Origin: Pseudomonas sp. CFBP 13711
GTDB lineage: Bacteria; Pseudomonadota; Gammaproteobacteria; Pseudomonadales; Pseudomonadaceae
DNA: 64,000 nt
Assembly: GCF_014842265.1 (NCBI RefSeq)
Contig: NZ_JACYVI010000009.1
Location: 101,619-165,618, forward strand
Direction: 5' to 3'
The position numbers and the translations under genes were made by a program. Below the pieces are notes generated by a model. It was given only the letters and a program-made list of their open reading frames with translations. It did no database searches and was not told the origin of the DNA. Below are positions 55,036 to 64,000 of the stretch, in pieces (the stretch's first letter is position 1; each line of letters opens with the position of its first letter).

Positions 55036-57339
55036 TTAAAACTCCTTCAACAATGGTTGGTGTCGCTGCGCGTGTGTCATCGCCACGAGTATTCGCCGCG
55101 GCGCGGTAAATGGCTCGCGCCCATGCGCCGTCAAACGGTTGTCCAGCATCAACAGATCGCCCTGCTGCCAGTCGAAGGCAAACGACGCCGCGACATACGC
55201 GCGGCGTATCTGCGCAATCCATTCAGCCGGTATCGCCGACCCGTCGCCTAGCAAGGTCTCCATTGCCTGCAGTTGAGACACATCCTGCCCAGCAGCAACC
55301 TCGCCCAGTGCCTCAGCCAATGCCGCGGGATGAAAAAGTGCGGCATGATTGAACCAGGCGACTTCCCCTGTATCGGGGTGGGTGACTACGGCAGGCACCG
55401 CCAGGTCGGCAACCAGTTCATTGTGTGAACCTCTGGAAAATCGATAGCCTTGCTGTACGTATTGACGTTCCAGGGTGTCCAGGTCATCCACCGCGAATAC
55501 CTGTTGCCAACTCAACCCCAGCCCGGGTCGAAACCGACGCCGGTAGATCACCCCGTGGCGTTCAAACGCGTTGCGGATCATCTCAGGCAGTTGTTTGAGC
55601 ACGGCCCGGCAGTCGGCCAACGGTGTACGTCCGCCTTCGGCGGCGGGGGTCTCACAGAAAAAGAACAGCCGTGCCGGCCAACGTGTGGCGTAGGCATTTT
55701 CGCTGTGAAAGAAAATGCTCTGGTCCGCCGGGTACTCAGTGGAGGTATAAACACCCGCCTCCACCTCACTCCTTGGCGTCGAGCGCTGTACGTAGGGCAG
55801 AGGTTCTCCGCCCAGTTGCTTGACTGCCCGCGCGAACATGTCGCTGCTGTTCAGGCCGAACCCACGAAACAGAACGGCACCACTGCGCCTGAGATGGGTT
55901 TCTATGACGTCACATTCCTTGTGTGCCCAGCGCGACAAGTCGACGTCCGCCGATGGGCACTCGATCAGGGTCGGACGTGGCGCGACCGTGGACGGTGTGA
56001 TGCTGACCGGGTCGGCGGTCACATCGACACGTCGGCGCGACGGAACGAACGCAGGGGCTGCTGGCGCGGGTGCCATCCTCCCCAGCGGCCTTTGCGGCGT
56101 GAGCACGATGCTCTCCAGTACGGCGTGGAAGCGCTGGGCTAGCAACTGCGGGGTCAGCCGGCTACGGCTGGGGTCAATCGTCACGCTTCCGGACAGGCCG
56201 TCGCCCTGCTCCCACAATTCGAGCAAAACCGGAAACTTCGGATCAGCGCCTTGGCCCCCGCTGACCTGAACCTTGAGGCCCTCCAGATGCACGGGATGGC
56301 GCGGCATGTTGTGCAACACGAATTTCCCCTCGAAAAGCTGGCCGCCTGCGTGCTGACAAGCTTCGACAATCAGCGGGTAAGGCAGGTGAGCGTGTGCCAG
56401 CACTTCGCGGGTCAGCCGCTGGGCCTGCTGTGCGGCAGATGCGCCGGTGAGGCCGGGGCTCATGCTCCAGCGCAGTGGAATCTGGTTGACGAACAGGCCT
56501 ATCACTGGCTCGTAAGTGGGCTCGGTGCGACCGCTGAAGTCCGTCGCCAGCACTAGGTCGTCACGCTCCGTCAGCGTGCTCATGGCCACGGCGAAGGCGC
56601 CAAAGCCCAGCGCAAACGCCGAGACCTTCAACTGCCGTGCAACCGCCAGCAGTGCCTGGGTTGCCTGGCCATCGAGGTGCAGAGCCTGGGTCAATGCCTG
56701 CGACCCGCTCTGGGCAGCAACCCTGGGAATACCGGCCAGATACTGCGACCAGAAGCGCTGGGCTTCCCGCCAGGCGGGCGTATGCGCGCGCTCGCGCTCG
56801 CGACGCGCATGGTCGATGGGTGAGGTGCTCAACTCAGGCAAGCCAGCGTGTGGTCCCGCCGCGTAGAACGCCGACAGATCACGCTCGAACACGCCCAGGG
56901 ACCAACCATCGACAATGATATGGTGGACCACGATCAGCACCACATGGTGGTTCGGCCCCAGCACCGCCAAGCGCACACGAAACAAGGGCGCGACGGACAG
57001 ATTGAACGGCAGTCGCTGCTGGTGTGCCATCCAGCCTTGAAGGTGCCCAGGCGCCACCGGCTCGGCCACCATCTGTGGCCCGCCCATGCTCCACACGCAT
57101 TGTTCGAGGCCTTGGGGTCCGGCCACAAAGCAGCTGCGCAAACTGGGGTGACGTCGCACCACCCGGTCCACGGCCTGTTCCAGGCGCTGGATATCTAGCG
57201 CGCCCTCCAGGTTCAATGCCAACACTTCCTGGTAGGCAGTGCCGGCGCGTCCGATCGACTGCACCACCCAGAGCCCCTCCTGCCCGGCGTTGGCCGGCCC
57301 TCGCGCCTGCGCACTCAGGAATGGTTGGCCTTCACTCAT
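55036..57339 (-). CDS. Condensation domain fused to SyrP/AsnO-like Fe(II)/2-oxoglutarate hydroxylase
   Basis: This 767-residue protein has two parts. Residues 15-420 are an NRPS condensation domain with intact HHIIVDG (139-145) and the floor motif DFSGRTE. Residues about 455-760 are a TauD/clavaminate-synthase-like oxygenase. The iron ligands are H545-x-E547 (FFHSENAY) and H739 (NRLTAHGRE), with R748/R749 to bind 2-oxoglutarate. The HxE form (not HxD) is that of the AsnO group, which hydroxylates the beta-carbon of Asn. It ends 2 bp before the NRPS whose first A domain reads as Asn/Asp, so beta-hydroxylation of that residue is the best guess. Its start overlaps the ammonia-lyase gene by ATGA. 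Confidence 0.88.
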   Translation of the reverse strand: MSEGQPFLSAQARGPANAGQEGLWVVQSIGRAGTAYQEVLALNLEGALDIQRLEQAVDRVVRRHPSLRSCFVAGPQGLEQCVWSMGGPQMVAEPVAPGHLQGWMAHQQRLPFNLSVAPLFRVRLAVLGPNHHVVLIVVHHIIVDGWSLGVFERDLSAFYAAGPHAGLPELSTSPIDHARRERERAHTPAWREAQRFWSQYLAGIPRVAAQSGSQALTQALHLDGQATQALLAVARQLKVSAFALGFGAFAVAMSTLTERDDLVLATDFSGRTEPTYEPVIGLFVNQIPLRWSMSPGLTGASAAQQAQRLTREVLAHAHLPYPLIVEACQHAGGQLFEGKFVLHNMPRHPVHLEGLKVQVSGGQGADPKFPVLLELWEQGDGLSGSVTIDPSRSRLTPQLLAQRFHAVLESIVLTPQRPLGRMAPAPAAPAFVPSRRRVDVTADPVSITPSTVAPRPTLIECPSADVDLSRWAHKECDVIETHLRRSGAVLFRGFGLNSSDMFARAVKQLGGEPLPYVQRSTPRSEVEAGVYTSTEYPADQSIFFHSENAYATRWPARLFFFCETPAAEGGRTPLADCRAVLKQLPEMIRNAFERHGVIYRRRFRPGLGLSWQQVFAVDDLDTLERQYVQQGYRFSRGSHNELVADLAVPAVVTHPDTGEVAWFNHAALFHPAALAEALGEVAAGQDVSQLQAMETLLGDGSAIPAEWIAQIRRAYVAASFAFDWQQGDLLMLDNRLTAHGREPFTAPRRILVAMTHAQRHQPLLKEF

Positions 57340-58868
57340 TGGGCTTGCATCTCAGCCAGTTGCTGGGCGATCACCGTTGAGTGTTGGCACAGGTCCCGGG
57401 ACTTGCTGATGAGGTCTGCCATCAAGTGGTCCTCTTTGACGAACGGTATTTCCTCGCGCACGGCTTCGTAGATGGCACGTCCCCGCTCGGACAACTGCAG
57501 GCCAGGGTTCATGTCGATGGCCTGGCACGCCGTCATCAGCTCGATGGCAAGAATCGTTTCACAGTTGTCCAGGATGGTCTGGAGCTTGTAGGCCGAGGTG
57601 CCGCCCATGCTCACGTGGTCCTCCTGCAGGTGGCAGGTAGGAATGGTGTCGACCGAGGCCGGGTTGGAGAGCACCTTGCTTTCATTGAGCAGCGCGGCAC
57701 TGGTGTATTGCACTACCATAAAACCCGAATTCAGGCCCGGTTTGGCCACCAAAAAACCTGGCAAACCATTCTGGCCGGACAGCAACTGGTAGGTGCGACG
57801 CTCTGAGATGTTGGACAAGTCCGTGATGCCGATGGCCGCGAAATCCAGTGCGAACGCCGTCGATTGCCCATGCAGATTGCCGCAGGTGAGGATTTGCCGG
57901 GTGTCGGGAAACACCAACGGGTTATCCGACACGCTGTTGCACTCGTTGCCGATGACTGTTTCGAGATACCCCACGACTTGGCGCGCCGCACCATGTACCT
58001 GTGGCGCACAGCGGAAGGAGTAAGGATCCTCCATGGCCGGATTGCAGTGTGGCAAGTCCGCATGGTTGCTGCCGTGGGTGAGCGTACGCAGATGCAGTGC
58101 GACGTGTCCGCGTTCCGGATGCAGGGAGGTCTGGTGAATTTGTGCGTCAATAAAGCTGCGGGCGGCGCTGAAGCCCATCATGCTCATGGCCGCACACAGA
58201 TCGGCCAGCGCCACCAGGCGTTTGGCCCTGACCGTGGACAACGCGCCCCAGGCATTGAGGTACTGCACGCCGTTGGTCAGGCACAGGCCGTCCTTGGGCT
58301 GCAGGGTCAAGGGGGCCAACTTCAGCTCGTCCATGACCTCACGAGAGGGGCGCAGCACGCCGCGATGCCAGACTTGGCCCAGACCAATCAGTGGCAGGAA
58401 CAAATGGGCCAGGGGCGCCAGGTCGCCGCTGGCACCCACGGTGCCTTTCTGGGCGATGGCGCCAACGACGCCGTGGTTCCAAAGATCAATTATCCGATTG
58501 ACGGTCGACAGGCTCACACCACTGTTACCGGTGCGAAACGTCAGCAGCTTGATCAGCGTCACTACGCGACTGACCTCTTCGCTCACCGTTGGGCCTACGC
58601 CACAGGCGTGGGATTTCAGCAGGTTGTGCTGCAGCGTGGACAAGTCAGCCGGGTCGATATGCGTGGTGCACAATGAGCCGAAGCCGGTATTGATCCCGTA
58701 GTGCAGCGCCTCGGCGCCGGCGATCTCGAGCACAAAGCGGTGTGCACGGTCGATTTTATCCACTACGCCGGTATGCAGGCGCAGGCTGCAACCACTGCGC
58801 GCGGCAGATACCAGGTCCTGTGGGCTTAAAAAATTGTCATCGATGACGATTGGGAGTACGTGTGACAT
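57336..58868 (-). CDS. MIO-type aromatic amino acid ammonia-lyase/aminomutase (HAL-like)
   Basis: This 510-residue enzyme carries the self-cyclising triad A146-S147-G148 in GTVGASGDLAPLAHL, which forms the MIO electrophile, and Y57 in YGINTGFG as the catalytic base. The selectivity pair is S86-H87 (NLLKSHACGVG), as in histidine ammonia-lyase, rather than HL (tyrosine) or FL (phenylalanine). It therefore probably acts on histidine, either eliminating ammonia to urocanate or shifting the amino group to beta-histidine. It is not next to other hut genes; it is coupled by ATGA overlaps to the NRPS genes on both sides, so it should supply a precursor to the peptide. Confidence 0.85.
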   Translation of the reverse strand: MSHVLPIVIDDNFLSPQDLVSAARSGCSLRLHTGVVDKIDRAHRFVLEIAGAEALHYGINTGFGSLCTTHIDPADLSTLQHNLLKSHACGVGPTVSEEVSRVVTLIKLLTFRTGNSGVSLSTVNRIIDLWNHGVVGAIAQKGTVGASGDLAPLAHLFLPLIGLGQVWHRGVLRPSREVMDELKLAPLTLQPKDGLCLTNGVQYLNAWGALSTVRAKRLVALADLCAAMSMMGFSAARSFIDAQIHQTSLHPERGHVALHLRTLTHGSNHADLPHCNPAMEDPYSFRCAPQVHGAARQVVGYLETVIGNECNSVSDNPLVFPDTRQILTCGNLHGQSTAFALDFAAIGITDLSNISERRTYQLLSGQNGLPGFLVAKPGLNSGFMVVQYTSAALLNESKVLSNPASVDTIPTCHLQEDHVSMGGTSAYKLQTILDNCETILAIELMTACQAIDMNPGLQLSERGRAIYEAVREEIPFVKEDHLMADLISKSRDLCQHSTVIAQQLAEMQAQ

Positions 58869-61800
58869 CAGTTGACCTCTGCTGGGCGTGTAAGCGTTAG
58901 GTAGCTGTCTACCAGGCTGGCAAGCGCCGATACCGTGGGTTCAGCCAGAAACTGCGCCAGGCCGATGGCGACCCCGGTTCTAGTCTTGAGCAGATTCAGC
59001 ATTTGCATGGCGTGAATGGAATGCCCGCCCATGCCAAAAAAGTCGGTGTCGGCACCTGGGGCTTCCTCATGGGGCAACACTTCTTGCCACAGGGCCGCAA
59101 TCGTTCCTTGCAGGCGCAACAGATTCGGCGACAGACCTGCATCCACGGGTGTCGCAGCAGGCTGCGGGAGTTCCCAGGCGGCCAGTGCGCGACGATCCAG
59201 TTTGCCGTTGGGTGTTCGCGGTAAATGCGCGACGACGACGATCAACGACGGCACTGCCACCAACGGCAAATGGTTGAGCGCGAAGCGACGTACATCCGCC
59301 ACCAATGTGCCCTCGTCCGCCTCGATATAGGCGATCAGCCTGGGGGTTGCTTCCACCTGGCGCACAGACGCTACGGCAGCGTGCACGGCGGGGTGCAAGG
59401 CAAGCGCACTCTCCACCTCCTCCAATTCGATGCGCACGCCCTTGAACTTGACCTGGTTGTCCAGGCGGCCCAGCACTTCGAGTACTGCGTCTGCCGTCCA
59501 GCGTCCGATATCCCCCGTGCGGTAGAGCCCGCAGCCATCGGCCGCGCGCGAGGGCGATAGCACAAATCCTGCGTCGCCAGTGGCGCCGGTGTAACCATCA
59601 CTCATATCCGCCGTGCGCAAATAGATCTCGCCTTGAACACCAACCGGCACAGGAAGGCCCGCCGTGTCCCGCACTTCAACGGCGCGTCCGGGAATCGGCC
59701 GGCCTACAGGAATACGCACGCGCTGAAGGTCTGCGGCCGTGACCTGGTGCCAGCAAGCTGCGACGGTTTCGGTAGGCCCATAAATATTGATCAATTTCAA
59801 TGGCGGCCCACCGCGCTTGAGCAGTTCGCCGGCCAGCGTAAGGCGTAGCGGCTCACCGACGGTGGCCAGAGTTTTCAAGGCGCGGGGCCAACCGCTGCTG
59901 CCGCGCAGCATCTCGTCCAACCGGCTGGGAGTGATCTGCACAGTGGTGATTGCGGCGTCATCGAGCCACTGCAGCAACCGGCTTGGGGCCAAGTCGACGG
60001 TACGCTGCGGCATCACCAACGTCGCACCGTGGCACAGCGCGCCAAATATCTCGCACAGAGCCACATCGAACCCAGGCGCAGCAATCTGTGCGACCCGAGC
60101 GCCTGGCGCCATGTCAAGGGACTGAGCCTGCCACTGCAGAAAATGACCGAAGGTTTTGTGCGTCTGCCGAACACCCTTGGGCTGGCCGGTGGAGCCTGAA
60201 GTGAAGATCAGGTAAGCGTGGCTGTCGATGGGTATCTCCGGCAACGTGATGTGCTCGAGTTGCGCCCTGGTGTCAGGCTGGGAAAGGCTCATCCTCGGCA
60301 CCTCATCGACGGGTAACACCCGCTCGCCGGCAAGCTCGCTGTCCAGCAACAGATCGCTGCCGCTCAGCCTCAGCAGGGCTTGTAGGCGCTGAGTGGGCAA
60401 GCTGCTGTCGAGCGGCAGGATCGCCGCGCCGGTCTTCATGCCCGCCAGTACACCCACCAGCCACTCGCTTGGCTTACCGCTGCGTACTGCAATCAGGGTA
60501 GGCTTGAACCGCTGCAAAATCTGCCGCGCCAGGCGGTTGCTGGCCTCTTCGAGTTGCTGGTAACTCAACGTTTCTTCAGGCGTTTGGATAGCCGGCAAAT
60601 CGGCGTGGGACTTCGCCCATTCGCTGATCATGGCCGGCAAGCTGCGCGCCGCGGTATTGATTCCCGGCGCCGCCTGCCAGCCACGGTCGGTGCTTTGATC
60701 GACCAATGCCTGTAACGCCATCGCCGGATTCTGCGCAGCCGCCGCAAGTATCTGCTCAAGGCCCTGCGCAATCCGCCTTGCGGTCGCGGCGCTGAAACAA
60801 CCCGCGTCGACGCGGACCACACCCTCCACCCCGGCGGATGTCTCACAGCTGACAATTTCGATCGGCTGCTCCAAGGCATGCGGCCCCAGGCCATCGCAGG
60901 ACAGTGTCAAACCGTCCACTTGCACTTGGCTGCGCCCATCACGCAAAATCAAACGTCGCCATGACGGCGGCACGTCCGCCACCGCAGGCAGATGAACCGT
61001 CGCGATTTCAAACAAGCTACCGGCCTCGGTGCGCGCCTGGCGCCATTGCGCAGTGATCTGTTCAAGGGAGGCGCTGTCATGGATCAAGGCCCTCGCGATT
61101 TTGTGGCCGATGTGACGGGCGGCCTCTGCAAAGACGTGTGAAGGTGCCAGTTGCGCCCTGATGGGCACCACCCTGATGCCGTACCCCTGTCGACCTCCCG
61201 AGGTATCGCTGACCGGTACACCGACCGCGCCGTCCCAGTGACCGGTGCAGCGCTGCACGAGCGCAAACAGGCAGGTCAGCAGCACCACGAACGGCGTCTG
61301 CCCTGTGGCCTGGCCAAGGCGGTCGAGGGGCGTTTGGGCCAGGGTGAACGGGACACAATGGGGCGCCGGCGCCGGCACGATGCTGCGCTCGCGTGGCAGT
61401 TGGACCGGGTTGAACGCCGCCAGCTCATCGCGCCAGTGCGCGAGGTCGGCGCTGTCGACCGGCGGCGCCTCGGGTTGTCGCGCCACGGGTTGTCGCGCCA
61501 CGGGCTGCTTGCCGCTGGGCTGCACCAGGTAACGTGCGATCCACAGCATCCCCCAGAAGTCCGCCGCAATGTGATGCACCCGCACCAGAAGCGTTTCTGC
61601 GGATTCGGCGTGGATTCGCACCAGTTGTAAAGGCCCCTGCGTCAGGTCAAAAGCCTCGGCACAGCGTGCAGTCAAAAACGCCTGCGCCGATCCGGTGAAA
61701 TGCGTCACTGGAACCGGCGCCGGTGTGTCATCCCAGGTAAAACCGGGGCCGGCGACTGTGGTGTTGACGCGCAGACCCATCGCCTCCATGTAGTTGGGCA

Positions 61801-63958
61801 ACTGCACGGCGAGCGTTGTTACCTGATCAATCGCCGGGGCCGGGCCGCTGATGGCGAATGCCAGTGAGTAAGCACCATCGCCCCGCTCCGTACGGCGTTG
61901 CACAATGGCCTGCTGCCCGGCGAGCAGGCTAGCGGGCGTGGCGCGGGCTGGTGACCGCACCTGCGGCTGTTGACGAAGCCAAGCGCCAAGTTGGGCCAGG
62001 CTCCATCCTTCGTATAACGGCGCCGGAGAAACCCGAATGTGGGTCGCCTCGGACAATCTGGCAAACAGGTGGGTCGCCGCAAGTGAACTCAACCCAACGG
62101 CCAGCAGGGGCAAATCAGCGGCCAGCGGCGCTGGCAAACTGGCAGCGATGCTGAACACCTCCGCCAACGCCGCGGTGACCGTGCTCTGCGTCCTGCGGGC
62201 ACCCAAGGTTTGGGCCAAGCTGGCCAGCGCGCCATCGAGGCTATCGCCCACGGACGGCGAGAGCCAGACCGAGCGGACCCGGTATTTGTGCTCAAGCAGT
62301 TTGCGCAGGGCTTCGACACGTTGAATCTTTCCGCTGGTGGTGACACTGATATCGGCCCTGGCCACCCATATGATCGCCCCTAACGGATGTTCACACGCGT
62401 GTACAACCGCCTGGACGAGCTGTTGCAGCCCAATCGCTACCGGCAGGACCGGCAGTTCGGCAATCAACACCAACTGTTCGGTATCCAATGCCTGCAACGA
62501 CACACGCCCCATGCACGCGCTGAACTGCTCGCGGGTCAGTGCCACTGCGACGAGCCGCGCCTGTGCCAACAGTGGGTGCGCTTCGCGAGCAAGCGCTTCA
62601 ATGTCTGCCGGATACAGGTTGCGCCCGGCAATGATCATCAGGTCCTTGAGACGGCCCGTGACATACAGTTGATTATTTGCCAGAAAGCCCAAGTCACCGG
62701 TGCGCAGATAGGACGCCAGCGGGTTGGCTGCAAGTGTTGCCCCGAAAGCCTCGGTCCCAGTCCCCCAGTACCGGCTCGCCACATGTTCCCCGGCGACCCA
62801 GATTTCACCGACGCAGCCATCGGCCAAGGGGCTTAGGGAGGTCGGGTCGACGATGCGGATGTCGGCCCCGGGTGCCGCTGCGCCGCAGCTGACAATCTCC
62901 GTGGCGGGTTGCCCGCCCACGGGCGCGACAGCGCGGCCACTCTCCAGGGCCTCGCGACAAAAGCGGCCGGCGTGCGCCAGCGAATGTTGACGGTGGCCTG
63001 CGCTGAGCAAGGTGGTTTCCGCCAACCCATAACATGGCAACCATGCCTTGGGGTCAAACCCATGGGCCGCCATGGTCGCGGTAAAACGCTGCAGGGTTTT
63101 GGCGCTCACCGGCTCTGCGCCGTTATAGGCCACGCGCCAGGAAGACAGGTCAATCCCTTCAAGGCGCCCCGGCTCGTCAATGGCCGCGCAGAGTCGATAG
63201 GCAAAGTCTGGGGCGCCGCTGGTATGAGCTTGATAATCGGAGATCATCTTCAGCCATCGCTCCGGGCGTTCCTGAAACCCCTCGGTCGGCATCAAAATAG
63301 CCTGCGCCCCGATCAACAACGGATGCAAGGCTGCCCCGACTAGACCCATGTCATGGAATAAGGGCAACCAGCTGGCGAACCGAGTGCCGGCGTCGTGGCC
63401 GAACACGGCGGCGATCATCTGCGAGTTGGCGGCCAGTTGACGGTGAGTGACCACCACGCCCTTGGGCGCGCTCGTGGACCCGGAGGTGTATTGAATAAAA
63501 CAGACATCCTCTGCGCTTGCGTTGAACGGCGGTACGGCGATGCCGGCCAGTTCATCCAGCGCCAGCAGTTGGGTGTCGATCTGGGCCTCGGGATGCCGGG
63601 CGACACTCGCCGCATCGCTAAGCAACAGAGCAAAAGGCCGGCAGTCAGCCAATACATGGGCCAGTCGGCCTTGACGGCGCCCATTGACGGGATTCGGCAC
63701 GGCAATACCGCCGGCGTGCACGATGGCCAGAAAAGCACGAATGAATTGCGCAGGTTTGCTACACGCCAAAACAATCGGCTGGCCAGGGCGCAAGCCCCGG
63801 GCCAGAAGCCCGCCAGCCATTGTGCTGACCTGCCGGGCAAGGGTTTCGTAGGTCAGGCTATCGACCTCGATGCCTTGTGTATTCAGAAAACGAAACGCCA
63901 CCTGATCAGGCACCAAACGGGCGTGATGTGCCAGGGCTTGCGCAAGACGGGTGGGCAA
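58868..63958 (-). CDS. NRPS initiation protein: FAAL-ACP-C-A-PCP
   Basis: This 1,696-residue starter synthetase. Residues 1-575 form a fatty-acyl-AMP ligase (YTSGSTSAPKG, WLPLFHDMGL, RLKDLMIIAGRNLYPADIE, the last being typical of FAAL). An ACP follows with S625 in VGLSSL, then a C domain 670-1100 (HHIAADF, the usual DG replaced by DF), A 1115-1605 (FTSGSTGQPKG, NIYGPTE, YRTGD, NGKLD), and PCP with S1647 (GMGGHS). The A code reads DVCQAVIAAK, which I cannot assign. I choose TTG 63958, which has AAGGAG 6 nt upstream and begins PTRLAQALAHHARL as FAALs do; the frame stays open to the window edge. Its stop overlaps the lyase start. Confidence 0.9.
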   Translation of the reverse strand: MPTRLAQALAHHARLVPDQVAFRFLNTQGIEVDSLTYETLARQVSTMAGGLLARGLRPGQPIVLACSKPAQFIRAFLAIVHAGGIAVPNPVNGRRQGRLAHVLADCRPFALLLSDAASVARHPEAQIDTQLLALDELAGIAVPPFNASAEDVCFIQYTSGSTSAPKGVVVTHRQLAANSQMIAAVFGHDAGTRFASWLPLFHDMGLVGAALHPLLIGAQAILMPTEGFQERPERWLKMISDYQAHTSGAPDFAYRLCAAIDEPGRLEGIDLSSWRVAYNGAEPVSAKTLQRFTATMAAHGFDPKAWLPCYGLAETTLLSAGHRQHSLAHAGRFCREALESGRAVAPVGGQPATEIVSCGAAAPGADIRIVDPTSLSPLADGCVGEIWVAGEHVASRYWGTGTEAFGATLAANPLASYLRTGDLGFLANNQLYVTGRLKDLMIIAGRNLYPADIEALAREAHPLLAQARLVAVALTREQFSACMGRVSLQALDTEQLVLIAELPVLPVAIGLQQLVQAVVHACEHPLGAIIWVARADISVTTSGKIQRVEALRKLLEHKYRVRSVWLSPSVGDSLDGALASLAQTLGARRTQSTVTAALAEVFSIAASLPAPLAADLPLLAVGLSSLAATHLFARLSEATHIRVSPAPLYEGWSLAQLGAWLRQQPQVRSPARATPASLLAGQQAIVQRRTERGDGAYSLAFAISGPAPAIDQVTTLAVQLPNYMEAMGLRVNTTVAGPGFTWDDTPAPVPVTHFTGSAQAFLTARCAEAFDLTQGPLQLVRIHAESAETLLVRVHHIAADFWGMLWIARYLVQPSGKQPVARQPVARQPEAPPVDSADLAHWRDELAAFNPVQLPRERSIVPAPAPHCVPFTLAQTPLDRLGQATGQTPFVVLLTCLFALVQRCTGHWDGAVGVPVSDTSGGRQGYGIRVVPIRAQLAPSHVFAEAARHIGHKIARALIHDSASLEQITAQWRQARTEAGSLFEIATVHLPAVADVPPSWRRLILRDGRSQVQVDGLTLSCDGLGPHALEQPIEIVSCETSAGVEGVVRVDAGCFSAATARRIAQGLEQILAAAAQNPAMALQALVDQSTDRGWQAAPGINTAARSLPAMISEWAKSHADLPAIQTPEETLSYQQLEEASNRLARQILQRFKPTLIAVRSGKPSEWLVGVLAGMKTGAAILPLDSSLPTQRLQALLRLSGSDLLLDSELAGERVLPVDEVPRMSLSQPDTRAQLEHITLPEIPIDSHAYLIFTSGSTGQPKGVRQTHKTFGHFLQWQAQSLDMAPGARVAQIAAPGFDVALCEIFGALCHGATLVMPQRTVDLAPSRLLQWLDDAAITTVQITPSRLDEMLRGSSGWPRALKTLATVGEPLRLTLAGELLKRGGPPLKLINIYGPTETVAACWHQVTAADLQRVRIPVGRPIPGRAVEVRDTAGLPVPVGVQGEIYLRTADMSDGYTGATGDAGFVLSPSRAADGCGLYRTGDIGRWTADAVLEVLGRLDNQVKFKGVRIELEEVESALALHPAVHAAVASVRQVEATPRLIAYIEADEGTLVADVRRFALNHLPLVAVPSLIVVVAHLPRTPNGKLDRRALAAWELPQPAATPVDAGLSPNLLRLQGTIAALWQEVLPHEEAPGADTDFFGMGGHSIHAMQMLNLLKTRTGVAIGLAQFLAEPTVSALASLVDSYLTLTRPAEVN

Positions 63959-63964
63959 TGTTCG

Positions 63965-63970
63965 CTCCTT
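63965..63970 (-). promoter_or_regulatory. Ribosome binding site that decides the TTG start
   Basis: AAGGAG on the minus strand, 6 nt before the TTG at 63958. It supports the rare TTG start of the FAAL-NRPS gene over an unseen start beyond the window. Confidence 0.6.
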
Positions 63971-64000
63971 GAAAAATTCGAATCGCGTTTCACACCCCAA

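Noticed and set aside
55034..55222. 63-residue N-terminal extension of the large NRPS
   Set aside because: It overlaps the end of the hydroxylase gene and has no NRPS similarity; ATG 55033 has AAGGAG and gives the normal domain start.

Overview
The window looks like chromosomal DNA of a fluorescent Pseudomonas (P. fluorescens group). The evidence is high-GC coding sequence, repeats of the type GCGAGCAAGCTCGCTCCCACA that are typical of this genus, and familiar Pseudomonas genes: gmd/rmd for GDP-D-rhamnose, rhlE, a DUF2076 protein and a FhuA-type TonB-dependent receptor. No organism name can be proven from the window alone.

Layout. (1) 1-16,300 is core-like: the 5' part of a methyltransferase gene, gmd-rmd and a glycosyltransferase (surface polysaccharide), rhlE, an EamA exporter, a secreted M10 metalloprotease with DUF4214 repeats, a DnaQ-like exonuclease, a block of four ~134-bp REP/BIME units, NYN and DUF2076 proteins, a YciC-like membrane protein, an EEP-family hydrolase and a TonB-dependent receptor with a good Fur-box match. 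(2) 16,300-39,000 is a decayed accessory/defence island. It holds a HEPN-like ORF; a type I restriction-modification operon with intact hsdM and hsdS, a restriction-associated AAA ATPase and HNH protein, and a wrecked hsdR whose 5' part is replaced by a sirtuin fragment; an MbcA/ParS-type antitoxin followed by a Sir2-family protein that lacks the catalytic histidine; phage-like genes (GNAT, DUF2591); IS1182- and IS3-type remnants; and a frameshifted SH3-repeat pseudogene cut by the IS3 end. (3) 39,000-63,958 is a minus-strand operon for a non-ribosomal peptide, mostly joined by ATGA overlaps.

How the NRPS operon works together (inference from domain order and hand-read specificity residues). 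The first protein is FAAL-ACP-C-A-PCP. It is followed by a histidine-ammonia-lyase-like MIO enzyme, then a C domain fused to a SyrP/AsnO-like Fe(II)/2-oxoglutarate hydroxylase. The large NRPS is C-like(degenerate)-A(Asn/Asp)-PCP-C-A(Gly, with an inserted luciferase-like monooxygenase)-PCP-C-A(diamino acid, with an inserted N-methyltransferase)-PCP-E. SbnA- and SbnB-like enzymes that make L-2,3-diaminopropionate and a serine/threonine-dehydratase-fold enzyme complete it. The predicted product is an acylated tetrapeptide, acyl-X-(beta-OH)Asn-(alpha-OH)Gly-D-N-Me-Dap, or part of something larger, because no thioesterase is visible. I do not recognise this combination as a described compound; it is the best candidate for an undescribed system here. 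The runner-up is the antitoxin/His-less sirtuin pair.
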